A stretch of 64,000 nucleotides of DNA, from positions 35,020,820-35,084,819 of the forward strand of contig OZ025261.1 in assembly GCA_964019135.1 (NCBI GenBank), in the 5' to 3' direction. Below the pieces are notes generated by a model, which did no database searches, was not told where the DNA came from, and saw only the letters and a program-made list of their open reading frames with translations. Shown here piece after piece: positions 22,845-35,646 of the stretch (the stretch's first letter is position 1; the number at the start of each line of letters is the position of its first letter). A program made the position numbers and the translations under genes. The stretch is from Arenicola marina (taxonomy: Eukaryota > Annelida > Polychaeta > Arenicolidae).

Positions 22845-25006
22845 CATGGTGGGCTGGGACGGGAGATCCTCCCATGGTGGGCTGGGACGGGAGATCCTCC
22901 CATGGTGGGCTGGGACGGGAGATCCTCCCATGGTGGGCTGGGACGGGAGATCCTCTCATGGTGGGCTGGGACGGGAGACCCTCCCATGGTGGGCTGGGAC
23001 GGAAGATCCTCCCATGGTGGGCTGGGACGGAAGATCCTCCCATGGTGGGCTGGGACGGAAGATCCTCCCATGGTGGGCTGGGACGGGAGATCCTCTCATG
23101 GTGGGCTGGGACGGGAGACCCTCCCATGGTGGGCTGGGACGGAAGATCCTCCCATGGTGGGCTGGGACGGAAGATCCTCCCATGGTGGGCTGGGACGGAA
23201 GATCCTCCCATGGTGGGCTGGGACGGGAGATCCTCCCATGGTGGGCTGGGACGGGAGATCCTCCCATGGTGGGCTGGGACGGGAGATCCTCCCATGGTGG
23301 GCTGGGACGGGAGATCCTCCCATGGTGGGCTGGGACGGGAGATCCTCCCATGGTGGGCTGGGACGGGAGATCCTCCCATGGTGGGCTGGGACGGGAGATC
23401 CTCCCATGGTGGGCTGGGACGGGAAATCCTCCCATGGTGGGCTGGGACGGGAAATCCTCCCATGGTGGGCTGGGACGGGAGATCCTCCCATGGTGGGCTG
23501 GGATGGGAGATCCTCCCAAGGTGGGCTGGGACGGGAGATCCTCCCATGGTGGGCTGGGACGGGAGATCCTCCCATGGTGGGCTGGGACGGGAGATCCTCC
23601 CATGGTGGGCTGGGACGGGAGACCCTCCCATGGTGGGCTGGGACGGGAGATCCTCCCATGGTGGGCTGGGACGGGAGATCCTCCCATGGTGGGCTGGGAC
23701 GGGAGATCCTCTCATGGTGGGCTGGGACGGGAGATCCTCCCATGGTGGGCTGGGAGGGGAGATCCTCCCATGGTGGGCTGGGACGGGAGATCCCCCCATG
23801 GTGGGCTGGGAGGGGAGATCCTCCCATGGTGGGCTGGGACGGGAGATCCTCCCATGGTGGGCTGGGAGGGGAGATCCTCCCATGGTGGGCTGGGACGGGA
23901 GATCCTCCCAAGGTGGGCTGGGACGGGAGATCCTCCCATGGTGGGCTGGGACGGGAGATCCTCCCATGGTGGGCTGGGACGGGAGATCCTCCCATGGTGG
24001 GCTGGGACGGGAGATCCTCCCATGGTGGGCTGGGACGGGAGATCCTCCCATGGTGGGCTTGGACGGGAGATCCTCCCATGGTGGGCTGGGACGGGAGATC
24101 CTCCCATGGTGGGCTGGGACGGGAGATTCTCCCATGGTGGGCTGGGACGGGAGATCCTCCCATGGTGGGCTGGGACGGGAGATCCTCCCATGGTGGGCTG
24201 GGACGGGAGATCCTCCCATGGTGGGCTGGGACGGGAGATCCTCCCATGGTGGGTTGGGACGGGAGATCCTCCCATGGTGGGCTGGGACGGGAGATCCTCC
24301 CATGGTGGGCTGGGACGGAAGATCCTCCCATGGTGGGCTGGGACGGGAGATCCTCCCATGGTGGGCTGGGACGGGAGATCCTCCCAAGGTGGGCTGGGAC
24401 GGGAGATCCTCCCAAGGTGGGCTGGGACGGGAGATCCTCCCATGGTGGGCTGGGACGGGAGATCCTCCCATGGTGGGCTGGGACGGGAGATCCTTCCATG
24501 GTGGGCTGGGACGGGAGATCCTCCCATGGTGGGCTGGGACGGGAGATCCTCCCATGGTGGGCTGGGACGGAAGATCCTCCCAAGGTGGGCTGGGACGGGA
24601 GATCCTCCCATGGTGGGCTGGGACGGGAGATCCTCCCATGGTGGGCTGGGACGGGAGACCCTCCCATGGTGGGCTGGGACGGGAGATCCTCCCATGGTGG
24701 GCTGGGACGGGAGATCCTCCCATGGTGGGCTGGGACGGGAGATCCTCCCATGGTGGGCTGGGACGGGAGATCCTCCCATGGTGGGCTGGGACGGGAGATC
24801 CTCCCAAGGTGGGCTGGGACGGGAGATCCTTCCATGGTGGGCTGGGACGGGAGATCCTCCCATGGTGGGCTGGGATGGGAGATCCTCCCATGGTGGGCTG
24901 GGACGGGAGATCCTCCCAAGGTGGGCTGGGACGGGAGATCCTCCCATGGTGGGCTGGGACGGGAGATCCTCCCATGGTGGGCTGGGACGGGAGATCCTCC
25001 CATGGT
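22845..25006. repeat. 28-bp minisatellite, about 77 copies, stop-free in six frames
   Basis: The unit is 28 bp (GGTGGGCTGGGACGGGAGAT plus CCTCCCAT) with single-base variants such as GGAAG, CCAAG and GAGGGG. Because 28 is not a multiple of three and the unit has no stop in any frame, each strand carries overlapping frames of 640-830 codons encoding the same 28-residue repeat. Codon usage, composition and lack of any unique domain show that these are not genes. Confidence 0.97.
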
Positions 25007-25038
25007 ACGATGATGCATATCATACACGCATATGTCAG

Positions 25039-25242
25039 CAGGGGTGGATCCAGGAATTTGAAAAGGGGGGTGGGGAGTCCAGAATTGCGACGGGGTGGGG
25101 AGCGGCTGAACAAAATTGCGACCGGGAGTCCACCAATGTTTTGTCGAGTTGGGGGGGGGGGGGGTCCACTGAATTTGCGTTGAAAAAAGGCATTCTTCCT
25201 AAAACAAAGTGTGGGGTTGGGGGGGGGGGTTCGGACCCTCTG
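25039..25242. mobile_element. MITE-like element with CAGGGG...CTG ends
   Basis: The left end reads CAGGGGTGGATCCAGG, and the right end reads on the other strand as CAGAGGGTCCGAACC. These imperfect inverted ends resemble common hAT-type nonautonomous elements. G-runs and two copies of an AATTGCGAC motif lie inside. No clear 8-bp target duplication is visible. Confidence 0.45.
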
Positions 25243-25384
25243 CCTGTTTTTCGCCATATTCCATCGCTGGGCAATTTATGTACATGACGAACGTCAGTCC
25301 GTCTGTCCATATCGGTCAGTGGTTGACGAACCACCGCCCCCACCCCCTTCTGCCCTGCCCTTCTGCTAAAGGTGGTTAAACCGC

Positions 25385-26962
25385 GCTCTATGGGGTGAGG
25401 CGAGGGGGGCGGGGAATAGCTCTATGGGGTAAGGCGAGGGGGGCGGGGAATAGTTCTATGGGGTGAGGCGAGGGGGGCGGGGAATAGTTCTATGGAGTGA
25501 GGTGAGGGGGGCGGGGAATAGCTCTACGGGGTGAGGCGAGGGGGGCGGGGAATAGTTCTATGGAGTGAGGTGAGGGGGGCGGGGAATAGCTCTATGGGGT
25601 GAGGCGAGGGGGGCGGGGAATAGTTCTATTGAGTGAGGTGAGGGGGGCGGGGAATAGCTCTATGGGGTGAGGCGAGGGGGGCGGGGAATAGTTCTATGGA
25701 GTGAGGTGAGGGGGGCGGGGAATAGCTCTACGGGGTGAGGCGAGGGGGGCGGGGAATAGCTCTATGGGGTGAGGCGAGGTGGGCGGGGAATGGGTCTATG
25801 GAGTGAGGCGAGGGGGGCGGGGAATGGGGCTATGGAGTGAGGTGAGGGGGCGGGGAATAGGTCTATGGGGTGAGGCGAGAAGGGCGGGGAATAGCTCCAT
25901 GGGGTGAGGCTAGGGGGGCGGGGAATATCTTTTTTAGGTGAGGCTAGGGGGGCGGGGAATAGCTCCATGGGGTGAGGCGAGGGGTGCGGGGAATATCTTT
26001 TTTAGGTTAGGCGAGGGGGGCGGGGAATAGGTCTACGGGGTGAGGCGAGGGGGGCGGGGAATAGCTCTATGGGGTGAGGCGAGGGAGCGGGGAATAGGTC
26101 TATAGAGTGAGGTGAGGGGGGCGGGGAATAGGTCTATGGGGTGAGGTGAGGGGGGCGGGGAATAGCTCTATGGGGTGAGGCGAGGGGGCGGGGAATAGGT
26201 CTATGGGGTGAGGTGAGGGGGGCGGGGAATAGTTCTATGGGGTGAGGTGAGGGAGGCGGGGAATAGCTCTATGGGGTGAGGTGAGGGGGGCGGGGAATAT
26301 CTCTATGAGTGAGGCGAGGGGGGTGGGGAATAGCTCTATGGAGTGAGGCGAGGGGGGCGGGGAATAGCTCTATGGGGTGAGGCGAGGGGGGCGGGGAATA
26401 GCTCTATGGGGTGAGGCGAGGGGGGCGGGGAATAGCTCTATGGGGTGAGGCTAGGGGGGCGGGGAATATCTTTTTTAGGTTAGGCGAGGGGGCGGGGAAT
26501 AGGTCTATGGGGTGAGGCGAGGGGGGCGGGGAATAGCTCTATGGGGTGAGGCTAGGGGGGCGGGGAATGTCTTTTTTAGGTTAGGCGAGGGGGCGGGGAA
26601 TAGGTCTATGGGGTGAGACGAGGGGGGCGGGGAATAGCTCTATGGGGTGAGGCTAGGGGGGCGGGGAATATCTTTTTTAGGTGAGGCTAGGGGGGTGGGG
26701 AATAGCTCTATGGGGTGAGGCGAGGGAGGCGGGGAATATCTTTTTTAGGTTTGGCTAGGGGGGCGGGGAATAGGTCTATGGGGTGAGGCGAGGGGTGCGG
26801 GGAATAGGTCTATGGGGTGGGGCGAGGTGGGCGGGGAATAGGTCTATGAGTGAGGCGAGGGGGGTGGGGAATAGCTCTATGGAGTGAGGTGACGGGGGCG
26901 GGGAATAGGTCTATGGGGTAAGGCGAGGGGGGCGAGGAATAGGTCTATGGAGTGAGGTGAGG
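25385..26962. repeat. 34-bp G-rich minisatellite, about 46 copies
   Basis: The unit is 34 bp (TCTATGGGGTGAGGCGAGGG plus GGGCGGGGAATAG). One variant replaces AGCTCTATGG with TCTTTTTTAGG and appears in several places from 25930 to 26750, which indicates block amplification. It is strongly G-rich on the plus strand. Confidence 0.95.
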
Positions 26963-28165
26963 AAAAATAAGGCCGGAAAATATGCTTTCCTGGTCGGTTT
27001 ATGGCCGGTATAGTGCCTTTCCGGTCGGTTTATGGTCGGTTTAGTGCCTTTGGGATCGGTTTATGGCCGGTATAGGGCCTTCCGGGTCGGTTTATGGTCG
27101 GTATAGTGCCTTCCGGGTCAGTTTATGGTCGGTATAGTGCCTCGCGAGTCGGTTTATGGCCGGAAAATATGCTTTCCTGGTCGGTTTTTGGCCGGTATAG
27201 TGCCTTCCGTGTCGGTTTATGGCCGGAAAATATGCTTTCCTGGTCGGTTTTTGGCCGGTATAGTGCCGTCCGGGTCGGTTTATGGCCGGTATAGTGCCTT
27301 CCGTGTCGGTTTATGGCCGGAAAATATGCTTTCCTGGTCGGTTTTTGGCCGGTATAGTGCCTTCCGGGTCGGTTTATGGTCAGTATAGTGCCTTCCTGGT
27401 CGGTTTATAGTCGGTATAGTGCCGTCCGGGTCGGTTTATGGTCGGTATAGTGCCTTCCGGGTCGGTTTTTGGTCGGTATAGTGCCGTCCGGGTCGGTTTA
27501 TGCCCGGTATAGTGCCTTCCGTGTCGGTTTATGGCCGGAAAATATGCTTTCCTGGTCGGTTTTTGGCCGGTATAGTGCCTTCCGGGTCGGTTTATGGTCA
27601 GTATAGTGCCTTCCAGGTCGGTTTATAGTCGGTATAGTGCCGTCCGGGTCGGTTTATGGTCGGTATAGTGCCTACCGAGTCGGTTTATGGCCAGTATAGT
27701 GCCGTCCGGGTCGGTTTATGGTCGGTATAGTGCCTACCGAGTCGGTTTATGGCCAGTATAGTGCCTTTCTGGTCGGTTTATGGTCAGTATCGTGCCTTCC
27801 TGGTCGGTTTATAGTCGGTATAGTGCCGTCCGGGTCGGTTTATGGTCGGTATAGTGCCTTCCGGGTCGGTTTTTGGTCGGTATAGTGCCGTCCGGGTCGG
27901 TCTATGCCCGGTATAGTGCCTTCCGTGTCGGTTTATGGCCGGAAAATATGCTTTCCTGGTCGGTTTTTGGCCGGTATAGTGCCTTCCGGGTCGGTTTATG
28001 GTCAGTATAGTGCCTTCCAGGTCGGTTTATAGTCGGTATAGTGCCGTCCGGGTCGGTTTATGGTCGGTATAGTGCCTACCGAGTCGGTTTATGGCCAGTA
28101 TAGTGCCTTTCGGGTCGGTTTATGGTCGGTATAGTGCCTTCCGTGTCGGTTTATGGTCGGTATAG
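26963..28165. repeat. 31-bp minisatellite with higher-order structure, about 38 copies
   Basis: The base unit is GTCGGTTTATGGTCGGTATA plus GTGCCTTCCGG. A second type contains GGAAAATATGCTTTCCTG. The multi-unit block beginning CCGTGTCGGTTTATGGCCGG recurs near 27300, 27519 and 27920 with the same downstream order of variants. The array abuts the 34-bp array with almost no spacer. Confidence 0.95.
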
Positions 28166-28400
28166 ACTACGGATGGCAAGAATGACGTCTAGCAAGTGAG
28201 AGATGACAACGGGAGAGACAAGGTAGCAGGGAGCCTTGTCTCGTTTAGTAACTCCTAAACCGTTGCGAAGAAAGTCATGAGACATTTCACCAGCGGAAAC
28301 ATTTGAACAAATGGGGATCGAACCCCGCAGCCGGCTGCTGCAATAGTGGATCACGCTACATGCTGGATAATGTGAAGCCAATGACGGGTGTCAAACATGT
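28166..28400 (-). mobile_element. Possible old SINE, family B-like
   Basis: On the minus strand GGGGTTCGATCCCC is a perfect B-box-like T-arm. About 45 bases downstream comes CTCATGACTTTCTTCG, similar to CCATGTCTTTCTTCG in the 20.5-kb SINE. The A box is not recognisable, so this is a tentative call. Confidence 0.35.
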
Positions 28401-31320
28401 CACTCTCTCTGAGAGAGGGGGTGGGGTGAGGTATCTTCCATGGCCTGCCCCCTCCCTCTCCCTGACATCAACAGGTGAGCAATGGAAGCCATATTACGTG
28501 TGGCCACAGCCAGACAGAAGGCAGTTCGACCTATGTAGAATTTTCCATTATTAACCATTGTGGTAATGCCCTGATTGGATGGCTCAAATGACATTAACAA
28601 CCCCCAGGCACCTCGAATCGGGTGGGCACCTTGCCTGAATGTAACTTGAGGCCAGTGGCCTCCATGGTTGGGAAGACGGTACCCCGCAGTGGCGAGGTTT
28701 TTTACTGTTTTGTGTTTTCATTTAGGAATAAATATTATCCTAATTCGAGCCATTATTTGCTAATACATAAAGCAAACTAGACCCTGGCAGCTGAAGTAAT
28801 AGTTAGTTATATTTAGATATATTTAGGTACCGTACCGAACGAATTCATTCCATTTTTATCAATTTGAGGCCATGTTTCTCTCGAACTAAGTTCGATCAAG
28901 GTAAGCGAGTTTGATCGCAATCAACCCTCGAAAACCATTCGTGACCCCAGCACCGTTGAGGTCAACCGTGAGGTTGGCAGACCATTGGGGTCAAAGGGAA
29001 TAGTGCTGACCGTGCTCGATAGAAATCCCGTTTATGGAAACCGCGTTAAATAACAGATCCTAAAATAAAAAAATAAAAAAGAATCACTTGAAAAAGAAAC
29101 AGATTTATTACGCAGTCGTACGCAATCATGTTTTCCTTTGCTACCTCCCCACCTCTGTCGTTGGCCCGGGTGATAACAAACTGTAGGGAGGGGTCAAGTG
29201 GCACTCTGCGACTGGATTAAGCCCGGCCCCACTCTCCGCGAGATGGCGTGGTTGTATGAGCTTCCAGTGACCACACCTGAGTGTGACCAGCTGGGGGCAG
29301 TGTTTGATCACATGGCCAGGCGCAGAGAGGGGATCCAAGGCCTTAAGCTGTTAACGTCTGTTTGGCCCACCCCTCCGGTGGCTCCATCTAGCGAGCCAGG
29401 GCGGCGGCGGACACACCGCTGTTACCAGTATGTTATAAGTCGCAAGTTGGAAACTCGCCAACCGGGCATGGGGCTTTAGACTGGTGCTGTTAATGACGAA
29501 GCGGAGGTTTAAATCCTGTGTGTTTATTAAGAGCGGGCGCACACCTCCCTCTCAACTGTTAGAACGTGCCCCCCCGCCCCCCCCCCCCCACTACAATCCA
29601 CACTCCCCACTTTCTGTTACGCACCCACAGATGGACACGTTTTTCGCAACGGAAATGCCAACGCTTAAAAAAAATATAGTTCGTTCAAGTGCTACAACTA
29701 ATTGTAACCGCCGACACCCCTGTTCTCCCGCACCCCTACCCCGCCTCCCTACCCCTCCCCCCCCCCTCCCCCTCCCTCTCAGCCACTCCCTGGTATGATC
29801 AAAGCGTACAAAGCGGAGGCCTACTCTTTCCTCGACCAAGATCCCCCGACAACTCTGGTCATTCGACAGTAAAGTAGCGACAGCACCGTCAACGACTTAT
29901 GCGGCGTCGCTCGTGTACTCCGGCAGTAAAAACCACGTGAAGCAGCGGGCAAACCTTGCCACCACCATTCAATTCCCAGCATGTGCGGCGAAAATGTATC
30001 ATATTATATTATGCAGGAGCGGCGGGCGGTGTGGCATGTGTCCCCCAGGTGGCGCCTAGGGCCGTGGGCTCCGGTCTGCGTAACGCTCAGGCTTAGAGGC
30101 GACATCCTCTGAGCTGTCTGTTCAGGTCGCTCGGCGTGCCATCACCGCAGATCCCCGCTGGATCATAATCGGCGTTATTATAACGCTAGAGCGGGTTAAA
30201 CATTCCGCGCCCAGTGGGTCATACAAATAATATTTCTTTTTAAAGACACAGAAAGGCATCCCATGCAGAGCCTCACAAACAGCAACAAGGCCTTATGGGC
30301 AAGGAGAACTAATTTGTGAAGAAAGGCTGTGGCCTAGCTGCTGTTATTATACCTAATTACCGAACTATATTCATGAGGTGTTTTGTCCCCGTGTTTTGTT
30401 ATTTAGCGTGTGGAGATGTACCCTGCTGTACCGAGCACGTCCGCCAGACTGTAATATAGGATTGTTAATAACCAAATCTGCCACTCTTGTTATAGTGGCT
30501 AATTGGTATCCCTTATCCGTCATATTGGACTTATTTGAACTTTATCTAAATTCCCACACCAACACCCAGATTGAGCTCTATTTATATAACGACCGTCGAC
30601 CGCCCATTATAGAGGCGTGTCTTATGTATTCTTTGTCTCACCACCTGACTAAGCCTGAGGCTGACCGCCCTAACAAACCCACGTAACGCCCGACCTGGGC
30701 CGCGGTCACTTTTGGACAGGGAGACAAGTAACGAGTGTGGAGAATAAAGCTGAAGGTATATACTAATCAAGTCGTGTCGTTGGTACCTCACGTTCACCGG
30801 CCCCAGCTCAAACTAGAACGAGAATTACAAGGAAAGAAAAGAAAAGACCGGTGTAACATTCTCAGCCCATTAAGTCACTGATGTATTACAGAAGTGTTCC
30901 CGGTCCAGGGCTATAGATAAAACGTAGGCCTACCTTTCAAGCAAAGTTGCATATCTAGCTGCCGGTTGCAACGGGTGCCCCAAAATAATCTTTTTATACT
31001 TCAGTGTCTAAATGGATGTTTTTGGCAAGTAAAAGGTTGCTCGATGTATCAAACGATCGAGAGATGTGGGGAACCGGCCATTTGTGTCAGCAGAATTAAT
31101 CGGTGAATTTTCATCTGGCCATGGTTCAGCCCAGTTTATCCTTGACGCTAAGCAATCCATGGCAATCCTTTATTATAAGATGAATATATTATGGCCTGAG
31201 GGGAAACGATCTTACAAAGCCGCACTTGATTAACATATTAATTCCGTTGTTGCAATTTTTTTTCGCCGCAAAAGGACTATCGCACATTAATAGGAAACAC
31301 CCATATACAGCAGGGAAAAT
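28401..31320. other. Unassigned, gene-poor sequence
   Basis: C-runs and CCT-rich patches occur at 29565-29600 and 29735-29785. The remaining open frames are short and lack recognisable domains. No LINE or SINE signature was found in this interval. Confidence 0.45.
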
Positions 31321-31555
31321 CAGGGACGGATCCAGACTGTGGAAAGGGGGGAGGAGCAGTTGGAGGTGAGTCCGACAGATTGACGACCGTGGGTGGGAAT
31401 GAGCACTATGAAAAGGTTAAGGGGGCGGCGGGGGGGGTCCATAAAGAGGGAGAATTGGGATAGGTCAGTGGAAATGTGGTGCCAGGACGCGTCATGGCTC
31501 AACGATAGGGGTGGGGGAGGGCGGGTCCGCATTCTCTAGAACCTCCCGTCCCCTG
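31321..31555. mobile_element. MITE-like element with CAGGGACGG...CCGTCCCCTG ends
   Basis: The left end CAGGGACGGATCCAG and the right end (on the other strand CAGGGGACGGGAG) form short imperfect inverted repeats resembling the 25.0-kb element. No matching 8-bp flanks are evident. The interior is G-rich and non-coding. Confidence 0.45.
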
Positions 31556-31613
31556 ATTAGAACATATAAATGTATATATATATATATATTAATTGCAAAT
31601 TGATATAACTATT

Positions 31614-31770
31614 TAGACCACTTTTGAGCCCATGAAAGGCTGAAGTGGGCCAAGAGAAATGAATGGATTTGAATGATAATTGCGCTGGATGCAGTTGTCA
31701 GGGTGCGAACCCACTACCTGTTGATCTCCATCCGAGCCTGCTTATCAAACGGGACTAGTGGAGGCACCTC
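31614..31770 (-). mobile_element. Degenerate SINE, family A
   Basis: On the minus strand the tRNA-like head contains TTTGATAAGCAGGCTCGG and GTGGGTTCGCACCCTGAC (B box). The body reads TTGGCCCACTTCAGCC and CATGGGCTCAAAAGTGG, matching the bodies at 41.8, 43.1 and 63.2 kb. The A box is eroded. Confidence 0.7.
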
Positions 31771-33779
31771 TATGATTATTCAATAATATTGTATATCATA
31801 TTAGTTATGTGGTGTGATTTACTGTCTGCACTCAGTGTCATATGTCACATATACACAGTGAATAATTAGCTGGAATGCTAGGGGGAAATTAGGGTGAACT
31901 AAACGGGTCAAGTAATCTAAATTAAGAACAAAATCATATTGGCCTCATATCGCAGCAATAACAAAAGCGGCAACAAATGGTTATATGAACACGATCATAA
32001 AACACAGAGACTTGAGGATCACTATATTACAAACAAACAACCAATAACTGAGTCTATTAAAAGTGAACCAAATGCAGTCAACTGTTTACCTAAATTGTTT
32101 CGAACTGGTCACATATCGGCCAAGGGGTAGAAACACTGAGGAGTGTTGTTCAGCAGTAAATATATTGAACCCGTGTATGAAGACGTTAAAATTATACGTT
32201 TCTAGAAATGCTACATAATGTGGTTAGGGATCCGGAGCTTTCGAGAAGGCTGAAAACGGAAGTAGAAAATGATCTTTATCCTTCGATTAATCTTACTAAA
32301 CCTATGATTACTCATGTATGTGTTTACCCCGCTAATGGCATCAACGCATTGCACCTTGATGTGCGGCGTCAATGCTTAGGTACCAATCAACCAGGTCCTT
32401 GAGACTGTACAATAAATGATTTTGCAATGAGGCTTGCAGGAAACAATGGACGGGGAATCGTTAATAATGTATGGCAGTCCATTCCAACGACGTATTGTTC
32501 CACAGAAAGCTATTAATCGAGTATGTTCTGTTTAAACGCGGGAGTAATAAATTGCAGACTCGGTAACAATTTTATACAATATACAGCTAAACTATTGTCT
32601 TCAGAGTGTCTAGACACCGCCTTCCAGCAATAATCTGGAAGGATATGTTGCGGAGAAGGCACGCTGAGTAGAATAGGCGCTGAATATCTGTTTTGGTTTG
32701 CGAGATAGACTCTTTGTGAGATTGCCATGCAATACAGGTGTAGCATTCTCGAGTAGGGTCTAACACATCTACAGGACCATGTTAAAGGCAAGGAATGCGA
32801 TAGACTGGGTTGGTCTGACGTAAAAGGTTACAGATTTAGATATTGACAAAATATTCGCGGGAAGGAGCTATTTAAATGGCAATAAACCCATTTGAGACTA
32901 GTAGACGTAGTAATTCTCATTATGGAAATTAAGTGGTAGTTTGTATTCAACCTCAAGCAAGCGGTCAAGGTTACAGATATACCGGTTTAAGACCATCTAG
33001 AAGTGGACGCTTAAGACGTATATCGCTGCCTCATCACAAACCAATTCCAAAAAATATTCCTCCGCGTGACGTCAATTAGTTTGGCGACACGTGACACCCA
33101 GGACGCCGCGCTCGTTCACTGCCCTGCCTCAATCACTCCTCTCGACCTATTCATTCTGTCGCCAAGCTTACGGAGATTGTGATCGGTTTTTGCACAGAAG
33201 CAGGTTCCTTAACCACCCTTCCAGCCTGTTCACTGAGACCCAACTGCGAGGAGCCAGCTCTGTCTGGAGCAAAGCTGACCGGCTAAGTCCCCACAACAGA
33301 TCGACGTCAGTCCCAACCATCGTGGGGGAAGCATTGCTGCTTCTGAGCTCTATTATCTGGCTTGCGCTGAAAATAATACACCGCCATCCATAAGCTAAAT
33401 GCGCCCAACGCGCAAGGAATACGAAGACAGAACTTCAAGTGATCTCGAAAGTTGGTTGGCAAGATTTCTTGGGTATTATACGTACGAAAACCTACTACGA
33501 ATTTCACAACCAATTTTCTATTTATATATTTTTTTATCCATATTTGGTCTTCTTTCTATTTTTTCAGAATGGCTGAATCAACATATCACGGTGGGCAGTC
33601 TTCAATATGGTTACCATGGCAGCAGTTACGTCATTTTTTGCCTGCGCCGTCTACCATGAAGCTGGCGCCAGTTTGTGAGCACACGCGACTCTAGACGCTC
33701 AGAAACCGTTTAAATAAAATCAACAACGTAATGGGGATTCGCTCAACCAATGCACTTGGGAATGCCTTGTTGTTGAGTT
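31771..33779. other. Unassigned; may hold decayed LINE sequence
   Basis: Short frames at 31939-32402 and 33091-33694 have no recognisable domains. The C-terminal LINE relic starting near 33780 could have upstream parts here, but I could not identify RT motifs. Confidence 0.4.
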
Positions 33780-34345
33780 CATAGAGATAAGAAATGAATT
33801 GGACATCGCAAGCGAAGAATGGGCTTTTTAGATTCGGATTTGGGTTTGTCTGGTTAAGTCAAGAGTTAAAGATTACCAGATGTTTTATCGCAAAATTGGT
33901 ATGTAAATGCTTGTGAAAATATTAAACTAGCTGGTGAATATTGTCTGTATACGACCCTTTTAAACCCAAAGAGCTACCTGTCGGTGGTAACGAGTGCAAG
34001 GTTAAGAGAGGTGCACAGCTGGTTTAGATGTAGTGGCGGTAAGCTTATGGTGGAGAGAGGCAGAACTGGATACAAGCTTACCCAGTGAAGAAAGATTGTG
34101 CCCATGTTGTCAGAGCTTCGGTATTGACGAAATTGAAACCCAATCCCACTTCTTGGTTAAGTCAGCTTTATACAGATATCTGGGAGAAGTATATCAATAA
34201 CACCTTTCACAAATACCCATCAAAAAAGGGAATATTTTTTTATACTTTTTTATCAGACTTATGTGCGCAACGGTCGAGAAAACTATACGGAATCGGTCAG
34301 TTTATAATATCCGCATTTAACAGGAGGGAACAACAAGGGTATTAA
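33780..34345 (+). pseudogene. LINE C-terminal region (relic)
   Basis: Two frames together show the usual post-RT region of a CR1-like LINE. LFRFGFGFVWLSQELK near 33825 is followed, after a shift, by SARLREVHSWFRCSGGKL and a Cys/His segment with SEERLCPCCQ and a degenerate ETQSHFLVKSALYRYL (normally FHFLL-C-P-Y). It ends with DLCAQRSRKLYGIGQFII. At least two frameshifts and loss of a zinc-binding Cys make it dead. The sequence differs clearly from the LINE that starts about 500 bp downstream. Confidence 0.75.
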
Positions 34346-34868
34346 GGATGTGGCGGAGTTGATTATTGCATTGGATCTTTCAGTTTGTGTTTTTATGTTG
34401 AATGTTTTTGTAATTTATACCAGGGCTGGAGGCCAGTCAAAGTACGGAATAAACATAATATACACCCATGTAAAAAAAAAAATGTTGGTGTTTTAGTGCT
34501 AACGCCCATTTTCTGCGCTCTTGTTAGTTCAAACTTAAATCATGTTGGACAACTCCAACGTGTTATTTAAGCGAGGGAACTCTGGAACATATTGGGAAAT
34601 AAATAATTAAACTCATTTAATGATAAAACTGAGAAAGCGACATTTAAATAATTGTAGCCGTTACAATGGGTGACGGGCCCTGTAACAATCTCGAAAAAGA
34701 TAAGAAAGAAATATTAGTCGTGGCAGACACCCGTTGAGTAGCGCTGTTGTTTGGGCAACCACCGGAAGCAAATTTGGTGTATTAATATGAACATCGTCAT
34801 GGATATTGCAATGGCACAATAAACTACCAGCAAAAAACGCCTCCTGCCCTCCAAACAATGAGCGATAA
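34346..34868. other. Spacer and possible LINE 5' remnant
   Basis: No coding motif is evident. The ORF1 frame of the next LINE is closed by TAA at 34866-34868. Confidence 0.45.
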
Positions 34869-34982
34869 TGCAACAACACAGGGGCACAAAGCCAGCCTGC
34901 ATCCAACCAACGCACGCCAACTGCAGGAGCAGCCCTGGACTTCTCCCTCGTCAACGAAGAGGATAGGAATATTGCCATTTGC

Positions 34983-35646
34983 ATGGAAACAATAGGAGAA
35001 AACTCCAGCTATATTGCTACTCTACGAAATGACAATACGGATTTAAAATCAGAACTGGATCTATTGAAAGGAATTATCATCAACCAGAACGAACGGATTA
35101 ACATACTCACCGAGCGTGTAGAGGACTTAACATTAAGATCCATGAAACATAACGTATTGCTGCACAATATCCCTGAAGCCAGCGAGGCGGCAGGCACCGA
35201 AGACTGCAAAGGTATTGTGTCTAATTTCCTGACCACATCTGGTTTCAGAGATTCAGTGCCACTGATTGACCGTGCTCATCGCCTCGGCCGCCAGGCCCCC
35301 GCTGGGGTCAAGAACAGACCTAGGCCTATAATTGTTCGCTTTGCCACACAAAAGGGAGCCGATGGGGTGCAACAGTTTGGCAGGTCACTGCTAAAGAAGG
35401 GTAACGAGTGTGGTAAAATTACCCCCCAATACCCTACTGACACCCTGGAGAAACGGCGCCGCCATAGCGAAAATATAGCTGAACTAAAGAAACTGTCAGG
35501 ACACGCGCCAATCAACGTACGGATGTCCAAGGATAAACTGTGGATTAATGGCGAGCTGCAAAGGGACTCCCTACCTAAGCCGTCACCCAGGGAGACTCTT
35601 CGGACTCCGGTGTTGGAAAAGGAACAGCTGCTCAAGGACAAGAAAT
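34983..35646 (+). pseudogene. LINE ORF1: coiled coil plus RRM-like domain
   Basis: About 221 codons of a nucleic-acid-binding ORF1 protein. Residues 1-50 form heptad-like coiled coil (LRNDNTDLKSELDLLKGI, then NERINILTERVEDLTLR). Residues 55-150 resemble the L1/Tx1-type ORF1 RRM: NVLLHNIPEASE, LIDRAHRLGR, RPRPIIVRFA. Residues from 155 include EKRRRHSENIAELKK and the usual C-terminal region. The frame is open upstream to 34869 without another Met, so the N-terminus is truncated or mutated. The open frame continues to 35795, but the last 50 or so residues come from the foldback element, so the natural C-terminus is lost. Such proteins form trimers and coat LINE RNA. Confidence 0.8.

Noticed and set aside
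22789..25287. Overlapping frames of 640-830 codons on both strands
   Set aside because: They are one 28-bp repeat read in every frame. No unique domain, start context or splice structure supports a gene.
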